From: Clostridiales bacterium
GTDB taxonomy: Bacteria > Bacillota > Clostridia > Oscillospirales > Oscillospiraceae
Assembly: GCA_012838665.1 (NCBI GenBank)
Contig: DUOX01000033.1
Coordinates: forward strand, 1-39,853
Direction of reading: 5' to 3'
Length of the DNA stretch: 39,853 nucleotides
Shown: one piece after another, positions 7,824 to 16,413 of the stretch
Position numbering within the stretch: position 1 is the first letter of the stretch
How the letters are laid out: each line of letters opens with the position of its first letter
Notes under the pieces: generated by a model
Told to the model about the DNA's origin: nothing
What the model saw: the letters and a program-made list of their open reading frames with translations, nothing else
The model's database searches: none
Program-made: the position numbers and the translations under genes

Positions 7824-9245
7824 ATGTACAATCCATATGAGCCGTATAGAAAACCCGAAGACTCCCAAGATTCCGCCCGGGGAAGCTTTGACAGGGAAAG
7901 CGGCGAGTACCATTACGTGCGTCCAGAAAGTGCAAACAGGCACTATTCCGACGCCAGCTACACCCCCGCCGAATCATCACCTGTCCGCCGATACTACTAC
8001 ACCCCTCCGGAAAAGCGGGACAGGTCCAAAAAGGGTAAGGAAGGGCGCCTCACGGCCAGAATCATCGCCCTTTGCCTCATTTGCGCCCTTTTTGGCGGAG
8101 TGGCCGGAGCATTTGCAGGCAATATGGATTTGCCGTTTTGGGAAAAGGATTCCGGGTCCGCCGTCACCGAACCTCCCGAATCCAATGTAAGCCCTAACGT
8201 CAACAGTCCCAACCAGAGCATACAGATGCCTTCCCTTGCCACGCCTATCGTCACCGGGGATGTCATGAGCCCCACCGAAATTTACACCCTGGCCTGCTCG
8301 CAAACTGTGGGTATCACTACTGAAATCACCAGGACCAACACTTTTGGCATAACCTCGTCTACCTCCGTCACCGGAAGCGGCTTCATCTTCTCCGGTGATG
8401 GCTATATCATCACAAATTATCATGTTATCGAGGAAGCCCATAAGGGCGGCTATGATATCTTTGTCATGCTGTACACCGGGGATACCTATCCCGCGACTAT
8501 TGTGGGCAGCGAACCGGACAACGACGTGGCCGTGCTGAAAATCGAAGCCGAAGGCTTAAACGCCGTCGCGGTGGGCGACAGCGACAAAATGCAGGTGGGT
8601 GAATGGATCTACGCCGTGGGCAATCCCCTCGGAGAGCTGGCATATACAATGACCTTCGGCATGGTGAGCGCCCTTGACAGGGAGATTTCCACCGAGGAGA
8701 GGACCACCATAAATATGTTCCAGATAGACGCCGCCGTAAACAGCGGCAACTCCGGCGGCCCCATTTACAACAGTATGGGTCAGGTAATCGGCATAGTCAC
8801 CGCAAAATACAGTTCTGCCGGAGTAGAGGGTCTGGGCTTTGCCATCCCAATCAACGACGCCGTCGGCATCGCCAAAGAGCTTATCGAGAAAGGCTATGTA
8901 AGCGGCAAGGCCTATATGGGCATCACCGTCACCACCGTGCCTTCCAGCGTCGCACAGTATTACAACATGGTGGAAGGGGCCTTTGTCTACGCCCTGGACG
9001 GCGACAGCTGCGCGGCCAGAGCCGGCCTTAAAGTGGGAGATATAATAACAGAGGTGGACGGCAGGGAAATCAAGTCTGCCTCGGACCTGGTGGCTGCCAA
9101 AAAGAACTACCGAGCAGGTGATACGGCAACTCTTAAGGTATACCGCTCTGGAGAATATTTGGAACTGAGCATTACCTTTGATGAAGAACTGCCCGGAACA
9201 AAAAGCGAGGTAACGCCCGAAAGCAGCTTCCCGCGCTTCCCCTGA
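7824..9245 (+). CDS. HtrA/DegP-type serine protease, membrane-anchored
   Basis: This is a trypsin-fold protease/chaperone that degrades misfolded proteins outside the membrane. With the ATG at 7824 (GGAGGA at 7811-7816) it has 473 residues. They comprise a 76-residue Tyr/Arg-rich cytoplasmic tail, one membrane helix (about 77-98), a low-complexity linker, the protease domain, and a C-terminal PDZ domain (about 375-465). The catalytic triad is complete: His200 (TNYHV), Asp234 (DNDVAV) and Ser310 (GNSGGP). An upstream in-frame ATG at 7773 has no ribosome-binding site. A perfect TTGACA lies at 7750-7755, but I see no well-spaced -10 box. The tail resembles those of other clostridial HtrA proteins. 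Confidence 0.92.
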   Translation: MYNPYEPYRKPEDSQDSARGSFDRESGEYHYVRPESANRHYSDASYTPAESSPVRRYYYTPPEKRDRSKKGKEGRLTARIIALCLICALFGGVAGAFAGNMDLPFWEKDSGSAVTEPPESNVSPNVNSPNQSIQMPSLATPIVTGDVMSPTEIYTLACSQTVGITTEITRTNTFGITSSTSVTGSGFIFSGDGYIITNYHVIEEAHKGGYDIFVMLYTGDTYPATIVGSEPDNDVAVLKIEAEGLNAVAVGDSDKMQVGEWIYAVGNPLGELAYTMTFGMVSALDREISTEERTTINMFQIDAAVNSGNSGGPIYNSMGQVIGIVTAKYSSAGVEGLGFAIPINDAVGIAKELIEKGYVSGKAYMGITVTTVPSSVAQYYNMVEGAFVYALDGDSCAARAGLKVGDIITEVDGREIKSASDLVAAKKNYRAGDTATLKVYRSGEYLELSITFDEELPGTKSEVTPESSFPRFP

Positions 9246-9282
9246 AATTCCTTCATAGAAAGCCAAAAGGCTTTAAATGCAT

Positions 9283-9322
9283 AAAAAATGAGGGATACCG
9301 TATTTGGTATCCCTCATTTTTT
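9283..9322. terminator. Strong bidirectional terminator
   Basis: A perfect 17-bp stem (9283-9299 with 9306-9322, loop of 6 nt) has an A6 run at its left end and T6 at its right. It separates convergent htrA and nadE. Confidence 0.9.
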
Positions 9323-9348
9323 ATTTGCAAATCCGATAGTAACGTTAT

Positions 9349-11256
9349 TTAAAGTTTCTCCAATCTCTCCAGCCAAAGGCGGGCGGAGGCGTCGGAGGGC
9401 TGTCTCCAGTCTCCCCGGGGGGAAAGGCTCAGGCATCCGACTTTTGGCCCGTCGGGGAGGCAGGAGCGCTTAAACTGCTGGGCAAAAAATCGCCTGATAA
9501 ATGTCCGCAGCCATTTTAGTATTGTCTCCCGCGCGTATTTCTCCCCAAAGGCGTACAGGGCCAGGCGCAGTACCTTTTCCGGCTCGTAGCCCCGGCGCAC
9601 AATGTAATAGAGGAAGAAGTCATGTAGCTCATATGGCCCCACAATATCCTCGGTCTTTTGGGATATTTCTCCCTCTTCGGATGGCAGCAGTTCAGGGCTG
9701 ACAGGCGTATCCAGAATATCCCTCAGCACCTTCTCAAGCTCCCGGTCCTGATAGTTACCGGCAGCATGGGCCACCAGATACCATACCAGAGTTTTCGGCA
9801 CGCCGGAATTAACCCCGTACATAGACATGTGGTCCCCGTTATATGTGGCCCAGCCTAGGGCCAGCTCCGACATATCCCCTGTTCCCACAACAATTCCGTT
9901 TTCCCCGTTGGCTATGTCCATAAGCACCTGGGTTCGTTCCCTGGCCTGTGCGTTTTCAAAAACTGCGTTTTTATCATCATAGCTGTGTCCTATGTCCTCA
10001 AAATGCTGCAAAACGGACTTGCTAATGTCCACAACCCTCAGGTCGGCTCCCAAAAGCTCCGCCAACAGCATGGCGTTGGACTTTGTCCTTTGGGTGGTGC
10101 CAAAGCAGGGCATGGTGACGGCGAGAATGCTGCTGCGGGGCATTTGGAGCAAATCCACCGTACGGGCGCAAACCAGCAGGGCAAGGGTGGAATCCAGACC
10201 GCCGGATACCCCTAAGACCATGCGGTCTGCCCCGGAGTGCTCAATGCGTTTTTTTAGCCCAAGGCTTTGGAGTTTCAGGATTTTCTCGCAGCGGGCCGTC
10301 CTCTGAACGGTGTCCTCCGGCACAAAAGGCATTCTGGGTATATGCCGTGTCAGGCTTGTGTCCTCCAGTTCCCCGCCCCAGAAAACGGCTGCATAGCTCT
10401 CTCCTCCGCCGGTAAAAATACCTGTCCTTCGGCGCTGACCGCTTATGCGGTCCAAATCAAGCTCGCTTAAAATAATTCCCTCGGTCCCGCAGCTTTCGGC
10501 CAGCATCTCGCCGTTCTCGCAGATAAGCCGGTCTCCGGTGAACACTAGGTCCGTAGTGGATTCCCCGTCCCCTGCGGAGGCGTAGATGTACCCGCATGAC
10601 AGCCTGTCGCTTTGGCACAGTATCAGGCCCCGGCGGTATTCATCCTTGGCCACCAGCTCGTTGCTGGCGGAAAGATTTGCAATCACCGTGGCTCCCGCCA
10701 GGGCATGCCGGGCCGAGGGGGAATTGGGCACCCACAAATCCTCGCAGATTTCCGCCGCCACGCAGAGCTCCGGCTGGCTGCTATGGCAAAACAGCAGGTC
10801 CGTGCCAAAGGGTACACTTCCCAGCTCGCCCAGGGGAATTTCCCGGACCTTTTGGCCGCCCGGGACAAACCAGCGCTTCTCGTAAAATTCACCGAAGTTC
10901 GGCAGGTTGCTTTTGGGCACAAGACCTAAGAGCCTGCCATCCCAAACGGCGGCGGCGCAGTTGTAAAGCCCCCCGTCAACTTCCACAGGCAGACCCACAA
11001 AGATGAGCATGTCCAATCCCTGGGATTCCCGGACTATCCGCCCCAGGGCCTTCAGGGCATCCTCCAGCAGGGCCTTCTGCAGGAACAAATCCCCGCAGGT
11101 ATAGCCCGTAATGCAAAGCTCCGGCAGCACCAGAATTTTCGCCCTTTCCACGGCGGCCATTGCAATCAGGTTCATTATGGCCCCGGCGTTGTAGTCCGTA
11201 TCCGCCACCCTGATGGATGGGGTGGCTGCCGCTACCTTTATAAATCCGTCTTTCAT
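9349..11256 (-). CDS. nadE: Glutamine-dependent NAD+ synthetase
   Basis: NadE makes NAD+ from deamido-NAD+, ATP and glutamine. The 635-residue, two-domain form is seen. The N-terminal nitrilase-type glutaminase has its triad at Glu46 (LPELCITGY), Lys115 (VPKSNLPN) and Cys171 (EICEDLW). The C-terminal synthetase has the ATP-pyrophosphatase loop SGGLDS at residues 351-356. The ATG at 11256 is chosen because AAAGGA precedes it and the protein then begins at the usual family N-terminus; the frame stays open to 11370 without added homology. It is the last gene of the glyQS cluster on this strand. Confidence 0.95.
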   Translation of the reverse strand: MKDGFIKVAAATPSIRVADTDYNAGAIMNLIAMAAVERAKILVLPELCITGYTCGDLFLQKALLEDALKALGRIVRESQGLDMLIFVGLPVEVDGGLYNCAAAVWDGRLLGLVPKSNLPNFGEFYEKRWFVPGGQKVREIPLGELGSVPFGTDLLFCHSSQPELCVAAEICEDLWVPNSPSARHALAGATVIANLSASNELVAKDEYRRGLILCQSDRLSCGYIYASAGDGESTTDLVFTGDRLICENGEMLAESCGTEGIILSELDLDRISGQRRRTGIFTGGGESYAAVFWGGELEDTSLTRHIPRMPFVPEDTVQRTARCEKILKLQSLGLKKRIEHSGADRMVLGVSGGLDSTLALLVCARTVDLLQMPRSSILAVTMPCFGTTQRTKSNAMLLAELLGADLRVVDISKSVLQHFEDIGHSYDDKNAVFENAQARERTQVLMDIANGENGIVVGTGDMSELALGWATYNGDHMSMYGVNSGVPKTLVWYLVAHAAGNYQDRELEKVLRDILDTPVSPELLPSEEGEISQKTEDIVGPYELHDFFLYYIVRRGYEPEKVLRLALYAFGEKYARETILKWLRTFIRRFFAQQFKRSCLPDGPKVGCLSLSPRGDWRQPSDASARLWLERLEKL

Positions 11257-11335
11257 GTTAAGGCCATTCCTTTCGTAAACGCTCACGGTTTCCGCTTTTG
11301 GCGGAGGACTTTGGGCCGGCGTGTTTTTTGCGCCG

Positions 11336-11671
11336 TCAGCCCTCCACAAACTCAAACAGGCTCTTGTCAAAATACCTCAGAATGGCGGCGCGGCTGACGG
11401 CAAAATTTTCCCGGCTTATTACCACAACCAGCCGCCCGTCCTCTGCGTAACTGTCCTGTATACCTTCCAAGCGGTGGAAGACATTCTCCTCCAGCTCGGC
11501 CTCAAGCTCGTCCAGATGCCGGGCATAGTATTCCCCGGCCTTTGGGCTCTCATAGCCGGGTATTGGGTCTCTGCCGGCAGTGACGCAAACCGCCGCCACA
11601 AGTATCGACAAAACCAGAAACAGCACGCAGCCGGCAATTCCTATTTTTTTCACAAATTCCTGTCCGCCCAT
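11336..11671 (-). CDS. Small single-pass membrane protein, function unknown
   Basis: I do not recognise this 111-residue protein. An ATG at 11671 with GGAGGG just upstream is preferred over a TTG at 11770 that would overlap the preceding gene. Residues 10-30 form one membrane helix, and the remainder (about 80 residues) should lie outside the cell. That part has an acidic helical stretch and a C-terminal beta/alpha-looking segment (RLVVVISRENFAVSRAAIL). It lies 80 nt after the LtaS-like gene and 79 nt before nadE, on the same strand. The position suggests an envelope role linked to the LtaS-like enzyme, but that is only guilt by association. Confidence 0.65.
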   Translation of the reverse strand: MGGQEFVKKIGIAGCVLFLVLSILVAAVCVTAGRDPIPGYESPKAGEYYARHLDELEAELEENVFHRLEGIQDSYAEDGRLVVVISRENFAVSRAAILRYFDKSLFEFVEG

Positions 11672-11751
11672 TTTCCCTCCAGAATAACTACCTGCAACTG
11701 ACGGCAGGGGCATATCTTTATCAGCGCCTCTTGCCTGCCTCTGCGGGGCGG

Positions 11752-13611
11752 CTATCTCTCCTTGCGCCAATAATACTGCATCTTCAGGAAATCCTGCATT
11801 ACGTCCTGAGCCTGGGGGGATAGCTCGGATGTGAGTTTTCCGTTTTCCCTGTAAACGCCGTTGGAGCTTACCACATCCACATACTGCTTGAGGTCGTTTG
11901 AGGCCTTCATAAACTCGTGGCCGCCCCAGGAGCAGAGCTCAAAGACCTTGTTCATAAGGAAATTGGGTGAAAAGCTCTCTCCGTTGCCCATAAAATCGTT
12001 TCCGACAGCCTTTTTTGCCGCCTCGTTTGCCCAGATTAAATAGGGGGTGTTGTAGCAGTTGAAATAAGACTGGTCATCGCTCCTGCTGACGTCTATGCCC
12101 AGTTCCTCATAAACAAAGGAGCCGTCGCCAAGCCAGGGCTTATGGTCGCCGAAAATTAGCAGAACAACGGGTTCGTCCGTTCCCCTAAGATACTCCACCA
12201 GAGTGCGCAGAGCCCTGTCCGTTTTGGCAATGCCGTGCAGGTATTTGTTTAAGATGTTGTAGCCCGCTTCGGAAAGGCCGTCGCTTGTGGCGTATTCAAT
12301 ATTTGAATTGAGCCTGTCCCCAGCATAGGGGCCGTGATTCTGATAAGAGACGTTAAAACTGAAATAGGGCTTGTCTTTTGGCCTGTTTTCAAACTGACTT
12401 ATAAGGAAGTTAAAGAAAGCCTCATCGGAGGGCTCGTCGTCCTTGGTCATCTCGTCGTACTTCTGCTCAAGGAAATAGTAGTTTTCAAATCCGAAATGGC
12501 TGTTTACATTTTGTCTGTTATAAAACCAGCCGTAGCCGGGATGGGCACCTTCCACGTAATAGCCCTGCTCCTTAAAATAAGTGGCGTATGTGTAGGTGTC
12601 GGTCCTGTATTCGTACAACTTTGTAAACCCCGTAATGAAGGCCCGCTCCGTGTCGTTGGTTCCGCCTGCGAATATGTTTGTTACCAGTTCCCCGCTGCAA
12701 CTCTCAGCTTTTAACTGCCGGAAAAACTCATAGGGGTCATTGGTATAATTAATGCTTTCAAACCGGGTAAAGTCGGAGTAAGCCTCCAGCATAATGCTGA
12801 TTATATTCACCTTTTTGTCCCCGGGAATGTCGTCGTATTCATATCCTGCCAAAAGCTCCGCCGCCTTATCCTTGCTGTATCCTTCAGGAGCGGGGTCGGC
12901 AGCATTCTTTATGCTGTGAATAAAGGGATACAGCATCCCCCTGCATATATACTTGTCCGTCTCAGACCACTTGGTGAGAAACCACTCGTTTCTGGGTATA
13001 TTGTCGGTCTTTTTATAGACCTTGTCGCTGAAATACACCGTATTTAGCAGCAGGGCGGAAACGAGAACAACCAACACCGCCCCCGCAATGCGCACGCCAA
13101 GCGGCCGAATCCTTGCCTTAAGCAAAAAGAAGGCCGCCACAGTGCATACAAGCACCAAAACCACCGTCAGTATCATCGGTGTACTGAAAGTGAGGGTGTA
13201 ACCCTCGCTTATATCCGCCGCCTCGGAAAAGTATTTTATGTCCATTGCGAAAAGAGCGTCTCCGCGCAGAAGCACCTTAAAATAGTTTACCCAGGTTAAA
13301 AGCAGGACGGGCACCGCCGAGCCTATGACCGCTATCCACGCCCTGTTGGAAACGAACCACAAAAACAGCGTCATCATCAGCACGGGCAGGATATTCAGCA
13401 GCAGTATAAGAGGCTTTCGGACGTAAGAAATGCAAAGGGGGATGGTGTAAACCTTCCCCGCTGCAGCAAAATAAAGGCTTAGAAGCCCAAGGCCCCACGA
13501 CCACAGCAGCAGGGCCAATATGTTTACCGCCCAGTGCAGGTTGCGGAACAGCGTCCGCTTTTTCCCTGCGTTTTCAGGCGAGTAAAAAAAGATTTTGCGT
13601 AAAGTGTTCAA
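11752..13611 (-). CDS. LtaS-like phosphoglycerol transferase / sulfatase-fold membrane enzyme
   Basis: The 619-residue protein has five N-terminal membrane helices (about 27-50, 67-89, 92-112, 143-165, 172-193) followed by an extracellular sulfatase-fold domain, the plan of lipoteichoic acid synthase. Active-site landmarks are present: Glu276 (LEAYSDF), a candidate nucleophile Thr318 (AGGTND), His426 (QNHGPY), and Asp489-His490 (FGDHKPW) as metal ligands. LtaS-type enzymes transfer glycerol phosphate from phosphatidylglycerol to cell-surface polymers. The start is TTG at 13611, 2 nt after the glyQS stop; the next in-frame Met would remove two helices. Translation is probably coupled to glyQS. 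The exact polymer is unknown. Confidence 0.85.
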   Translation of the reverse strand: MNTLRKIFFYSPENAGKKRTLFRNLHWAVNILALLLWSWGLGLLSLYFAAAGKVYTIPLCISYVRKPLILLLNILPVLMMTLFLWFVSNRAWIAVIGSAVPVLLLTWVNYFKVLLRGDALFAMDIKYFSEAADISEGYTLTFSTPMILTVVLVLVCTVAAFFLLKARIRPLGVRIAGAVLVVLVSALLLNTVYFSDKVYKKTDNIPRNEWFLTKWSETDKYICRGMLYPFIHSIKNAADPAPEGYSKDKAAELLAGYEYDDIPGDKKVNIISIMLEAYSDFTRFESINYTNDPYEFFRQLKAESCSGELVTNIFAGGTNDTERAFITGFTKLYEYRTDTYTYATYFKEQGYYVEGAHPGYGWFYNRQNVNSHFGFENYYFLEQKYDEMTKDDEPSDEAFFNFLISQFENRPKDKPYFSFNVSYQNHGPYAGDRLNSNIEYATSDGLSEAGYNILNKYLHGIAKTDRALRTLVEYLRGTDEPVVLLIFGDHKPWLGDGSFVYEELGIDVSRSDDQSYFNCYNTPYLIWANEAAKKAVGNDFMGNGESFSPNFLMNKVFELCSWGGHEFMKASNDLKQYVDVVSSNGVYRENGKLTSELSPQAQDVMQDFLKMQYYWRKER

Positions 13612-13613
13612 AA

Positions 13614-15014
13614 TCAGAACTCTATCCTTTCCGCAATGTAATCCTTCAAATCGGAAATATTTATACGCTCCTGCTCCATGCTGTCCCTGTTACGCACGGT
13701 AACGCAGCCGTCGTTTTCGCTCTCGAAATCATAGGTTACGCAGAAAGGAGTGCCTATCTCGTCCTGGCGGCGATAGCGTTTTCCTATGCTGCCGGATTCA
13801 TCGTAGTCCACCATAAAGTATTTCTGCAGACTGTGGTAAAGCTTTTCCGCAGGCTCGGAGAGCTTTTTGGAAAGGGGAAGCACTGCGCACTTTATGGGAG
13901 CCAGAGCGGGGTGCAGCCGCAGTACTGTCCGCATATCGCCCTTGGCCTCGTCCACCATCTCCTCGTCGTAAGCGTCCACAAGGAAGGCCAGCACGACCCT
14001 GTCCACTCCCAGTGAGGGCTCTATGACATAGGGGATGTAATGTTCATTCTTCTCCTGGTCGAAATAGCTCATATCCTGGCCGGATTTTTCCTGATGGGCC
14101 TTCAGGTCAAAGTCCGTGCGGTCCGCCACTCCCCAAAGCTCGCCCCAACCGAAGGGGAATAGGAATTCAAAGTCCGTGGTGGCGTTGGAGTAATGGGACA
14201 GCTCCTCCTTCTCGTGGTCCCGCAGGCGGATATTCTCAGGCTTCAGGCCCAGAGAATACAGCCAGTCCCGGCAGAATGAGCGCCAGTAGTCGAACCACTG
14301 GAGGTCTGTCCCCGGCTCGCAGAAGAATTCCAGCTCCATCTGCTCAAACTCCCGGGTGCGGAAAGTAAAGTTTCCCGGGGTTATCTCGTTTCGGAAGGAT
14401 TTGCCTATCTGGCAGACTCCAAAGGGAATCTTCCTGCGGGTGGTGCGCTGTATGCTCTTGAAGTTCACGAAAATCCCCTGGGCAGTCTCGGGACGCAAAT
14501 AAACCGTGGAGGCGGTGTCCTCGTTGACACCCTGGAAGGTCTTGAACATGAGATTAAACTTGCGTATATCGGTAAAATCGCTCTTGCCGCAATCGGGGCA
14601 GGGAATGCCGTTCTCCCGTATATAGGCTATTAGAGCGCTGTTATCCATGGCCTCGATTTTGACGTCATTTACGTTATTATCCCGGTTCCATTCCTCCGCC
14701 AGCTTGTCCGCCCTGTGGCGGGTCTTACAGGATTTGCAGTCAATAAGAGGGTCGTTGAACGTGGACACGTGGCCGGAGGCCACCCAGACCTGGGGGTTCA
14801 TAAGGATGGCGGCGTCCAGTCCCACATTGTATGGGGACTCCTGAACAAATTTCTTCCACCACGCCTTTTTAACGTTGTTTTTCAGCTCCACGCCCAGAGG
14901 ACCGTAATCCCAGGTGTTGGCCAGCCCGCCGTATATCTCGCTGCCGGCGTAAACAAATCCCCGGTTTTTACACAGAGCTACAACTTTTTCCATAGTTTTT
15001 TCGGTATTCAGCAT
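13614..15014 (-). CDS. glyQS: Glycyl-tRNA synthetase (single-chain, dimeric type)
   Basis: This class II synthetase charges tRNA-Gly. The 466-residue protein is the alpha2-type enzyme, distinct from the alpha2beta2 GlyQ/GlyS form. It shows class II motif 2 ([12 protein letters not shown]) and motif 3 ([13 protein letters not shown]), two CxxC pairs for zinc (CKSC and CPDC), and a C-terminal anticodon-binding domain. A purine-rich ribosome-binding region precedes the ATG. A 7-bp hairpin lies in the leader at 15035-15053, but I see no T-box (no AGGGTGG-type element on this strand), although Bacillota often use a T-box for glycyl-tRNA synthetase. Confidence 0.95.
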   Translation of the reverse strand: MLNTEKTMEKVVALCKNRGFVYAGSEIYGGLANTWDYGPLGVELKNNVKKAWWKKFVQESPYNVGLDAAILMNPQVWVASGHVSTFNDPLIDCKSCKTRHRADKLAEEWNRDNNVNDVKIEAMDNSALIAYIRENGIPCPDCGKSDFTDIRKFNLMFKTFQGVNEDTASTVYLRPETAQGIFVNFKSIQRTTRRKIPFGVCQIGKSFRNEITPGNFTFRTREFEQMELEFFCEPGTDLQWFDYWRSFCRDWLYSLGLKPENIRLRDHEKEELSHYSNATTDFEFLFPFGWGELWGVADRTDFDLKAHQEKSGQDMSYFDQEKNEHYIPYVIEPSLGVDRVVLAFLVDAYDEEMVDEAKGDMRTVLRLHPALAPIKCAVLPLSKKLSEPAEKLYHSLQKYFMVDYDESGSIGKRYRRQDEIGTPFCVTYDFESENDGCVTVRNRDSMEQERINISDLKDYIAERIEF

Positions 15015-15034
15015 TTCTTCTTTCCCTTTCTTTC

Positions 15035-15053
15035 CCGCCGATGGCTTCGGCGG
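15035..15053 (-). other. Leader hairpin before glyQS
   Basis: A 7-bp GC-rich stem (15035-15041 with 15047-15053, loop of 5 nt) sits about 20 nt before the glyQS start. It has no T-run and overlaps no evident regulatory motif. Its role is unknown. Confidence 0.4.
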
Positions 15054-15334
15054 AGTCTATTATTTGTAAAAACGTATTTATAAATTTTAACAAAGAATCA
15101 TTAGTCAAAATTAAACCACTTAAACACAGGCTTTCCGGCATTTACCGCAGTAACGGCAAAAATCTTATATTTGTCCGTCCTCACCAATAAGCCATAATAC
15201 CCTTTTCTGGCATTATACCCCTTATTGTATGATTTTTTAGCATATCACAATACATTCAATTCTGCAAGTAGAGCCTAATCCGTTCTATCACCCGTTATTT
15301 ACCTCCAGCCTATAATAGCACCCGGGCCGCTCAG
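15054..15334. other. Intergenic region between glyQS and the ABC operon
   Basis: No intact gene is visible in this AT-rich stretch. On the minus strand an open frame at 15104-15244 (47 codons, stop at 15101-15103) lacks a start codon but reads like protein, ending in GKPVFKWFNFD. It could be the remains of a gene or chance. The glyQS promoter must lie here; a TTGACT on the minus strand near 15102-15107 has no well-spaced -10 box. Confidence 0.35.
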
Positions 15335-15363
15335 GTTTATTGTGCAAAATTCGCACAATAAAC
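15335..15363. promoter_or_regulatory. Perfect inverted repeat upstream of the amino acid ABC operon promoter
   Basis: Two perfect 11-nt arms (GTTTATTGTGC and its complement) at 15335-15345 and 15353-15363 flank a 7-nt spacer. The centre is about 62 nt before the predicted transcription start, a position typical of activator sites. No gene ends here, so a terminator role is unlikely. The regulator is not identified. Confidence 0.55.
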
Positions 15364-15376
15364 CAATAAAAAGTTC

Positions 15377-15404
15377 TTGCTTTATTTCGCTAATGTGCTA
15401 TTAT
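15377..15404 (+). promoter_or_regulatory. Promoter of the amino acid ABC operon
   Basis: TTGCTT at 15377-15382 and TATTAT at 15399-15404 are 16 nt apart, about 40 nt before the binding-protein start. A two-part dyad overlaps it: CTTGCT 15376-15381 with AGCAAG 15414-15419, and CGCTA 15388-15392 with TAGCG 15407-15411. The -10 box therefore lies at the centre of the symmetry. Confidence 0.6.
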
Positions 15405-15442
15405 GATAGCGTAAGCAAGTGAGACTTAATGGAGGAATTAAA

Positions 15443-16324
15443 ATGAAATTGATGACAAGAATACTGGCCATACTTATGGCGCTTGTAATGTGCCTGGGCC
15501 TTGTTGCCTGCGGCAACCAGAAGAGCGGCACCCCTTCCGGCGATGCGACCCCGGATGCCGCTAATGCCGGCTCTCCCGATACTTCCGGTACGGACAGCGA
15601 TTTGAGCTACATACTCGACAAAGGCAAAATGCTCATCGGCTACACCGTATACGCCCCCATGAACTACACCGATGACCAGGGCAACTTTACCGGCTTTGAT
15701 ACGGAGTTTGCCATTGCCGTCTGCGAGAAGCTGGGAGTGGAGCCCGAGTTTGTGGAAATAGTCTGGGAAACCAAGGAAATTGAGCTCAACGCGTACAGCA
15801 TCGACTGCATATGGAACGGCATGACCATAGACGAGGAGCGTGCCGCCACCATGAGCATATCCCTGCCCTATGTCAAAAACGCCCAGGTAGTGGTTGTCAA
15901 GGAAGGCAGCGACGTGAAAACCACCGCCGACCTTATAGGCAAGACTGTGGTGGCCGAGGTGGGATCCGCCGGCGAGGCTCAGATTATTGGCGACGGTGCA
16001 AACGCCGACCTTGCCCAGGCCGATTATGTGGGCCTTACCAAGCAAACCGACTGCCTCTTGGAGGTTAAGGCCGGCACGGCAGATGCCGCTGTTCTGGACT
16101 GGACCCTGGCAATGAGTACCATTGGCGAGGGCACCGACTTCCCCGACCTAAAGATGGTGGAGGGCCTTGAACTGGCCGCCGAGGAATACGGCATAGCTTT
16201 CCGCAAGGGTTCCGACGTCACGGAAAAAGTAAACGAGATAATCCTGGAGCTGGTGAAGGACGGGACACTCCCCGCCTTGGCTGAAAAATATGGCCTGAGC
16301 CTGGCTCCCGCTATTGAAGGCTAA
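15443..16324 (+). CDS. Polar amino acid ABC transporter, substrate-binding lipoprotein
   Basis: This 293-residue lipoprotein captures an amino acid outside the cell and delivers it to the permease encoded next. The signal peptide ends in the lipobox LVAC with Cys23 as lipid anchor, followed by a Ser/Pro/Asp-rich tether to about residue 52. The type II binding-protein fold follows in normal order: lobe 1 from about 61, lobe 2, then the hinge strand (LKMVEG, 236-241) and closing lobe 1 helices (IAFRK at 251-255 to about 287). Arg133 (DEERA) fits the carboxylate-binding arginine of the family, and Asp219 the amino-group ligand. The ATG at 15443 follows GGAGGA; a GTG at 15419 is poorer. The substrate is not predictable. 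Confidence 0.92.
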   Translation: MKLMTRILAILMALVMCLGLVACGNQKSGTPSGDATPDAANAGSPDTSGTDSDLSYILDKGKMLIGYTVYAPMNYTDDQGNFTGFDTEFAIAVCEKLGVEPEFVEIVWETKEIELNAYSIDCIWNGMTIDEERAATMSISLPYVKNAQVVVVKEGSDVKTTADLIGKTVVAEVGSAGEAQIIGDGANADLAQADYVGLTKQTDCLLEVKAGTADAAVLDWTLAMSTIGEGTDFPDLKMVEGLELAAEEYGIAFRKGSDVTEKVNEIILELVKDGTLPALAEKYGLSLAPAIEG

Positions 16325-16357
16325 ATCGAAAAGTAGTATAATGTAGAAAAAATAATC

Positions 16358-16390
16358 GGGGCCAGAGGGCGTAGTTACGCCCTCTGACCC
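16358..16390 (+). other. Intercistronic stem-loop between binding protein and permease
   Basis: A perfect 9-bp stem (16363-16371 with 16378-16386, loop of 6 nt), extendable by a GGG/CCC pair beyond one mismatch, has no T-run after it. Such hairpins after binding-protein genes are known to protect the upstream mRNA, so that the binding protein is made in excess over the permease. That role is inferred here. Confidence 0.55.
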
Positions 16391-16413
16391 GTTGTCTGTT
16401 AGGAATTGATAAA

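Noticed and set aside
15015..15334. T-box riboswitch before glyQS
   Set aside because: I searched by eye on the minus strand for the AGGGTGG...CGCG element and a terminator/antiterminator pair and found neither.
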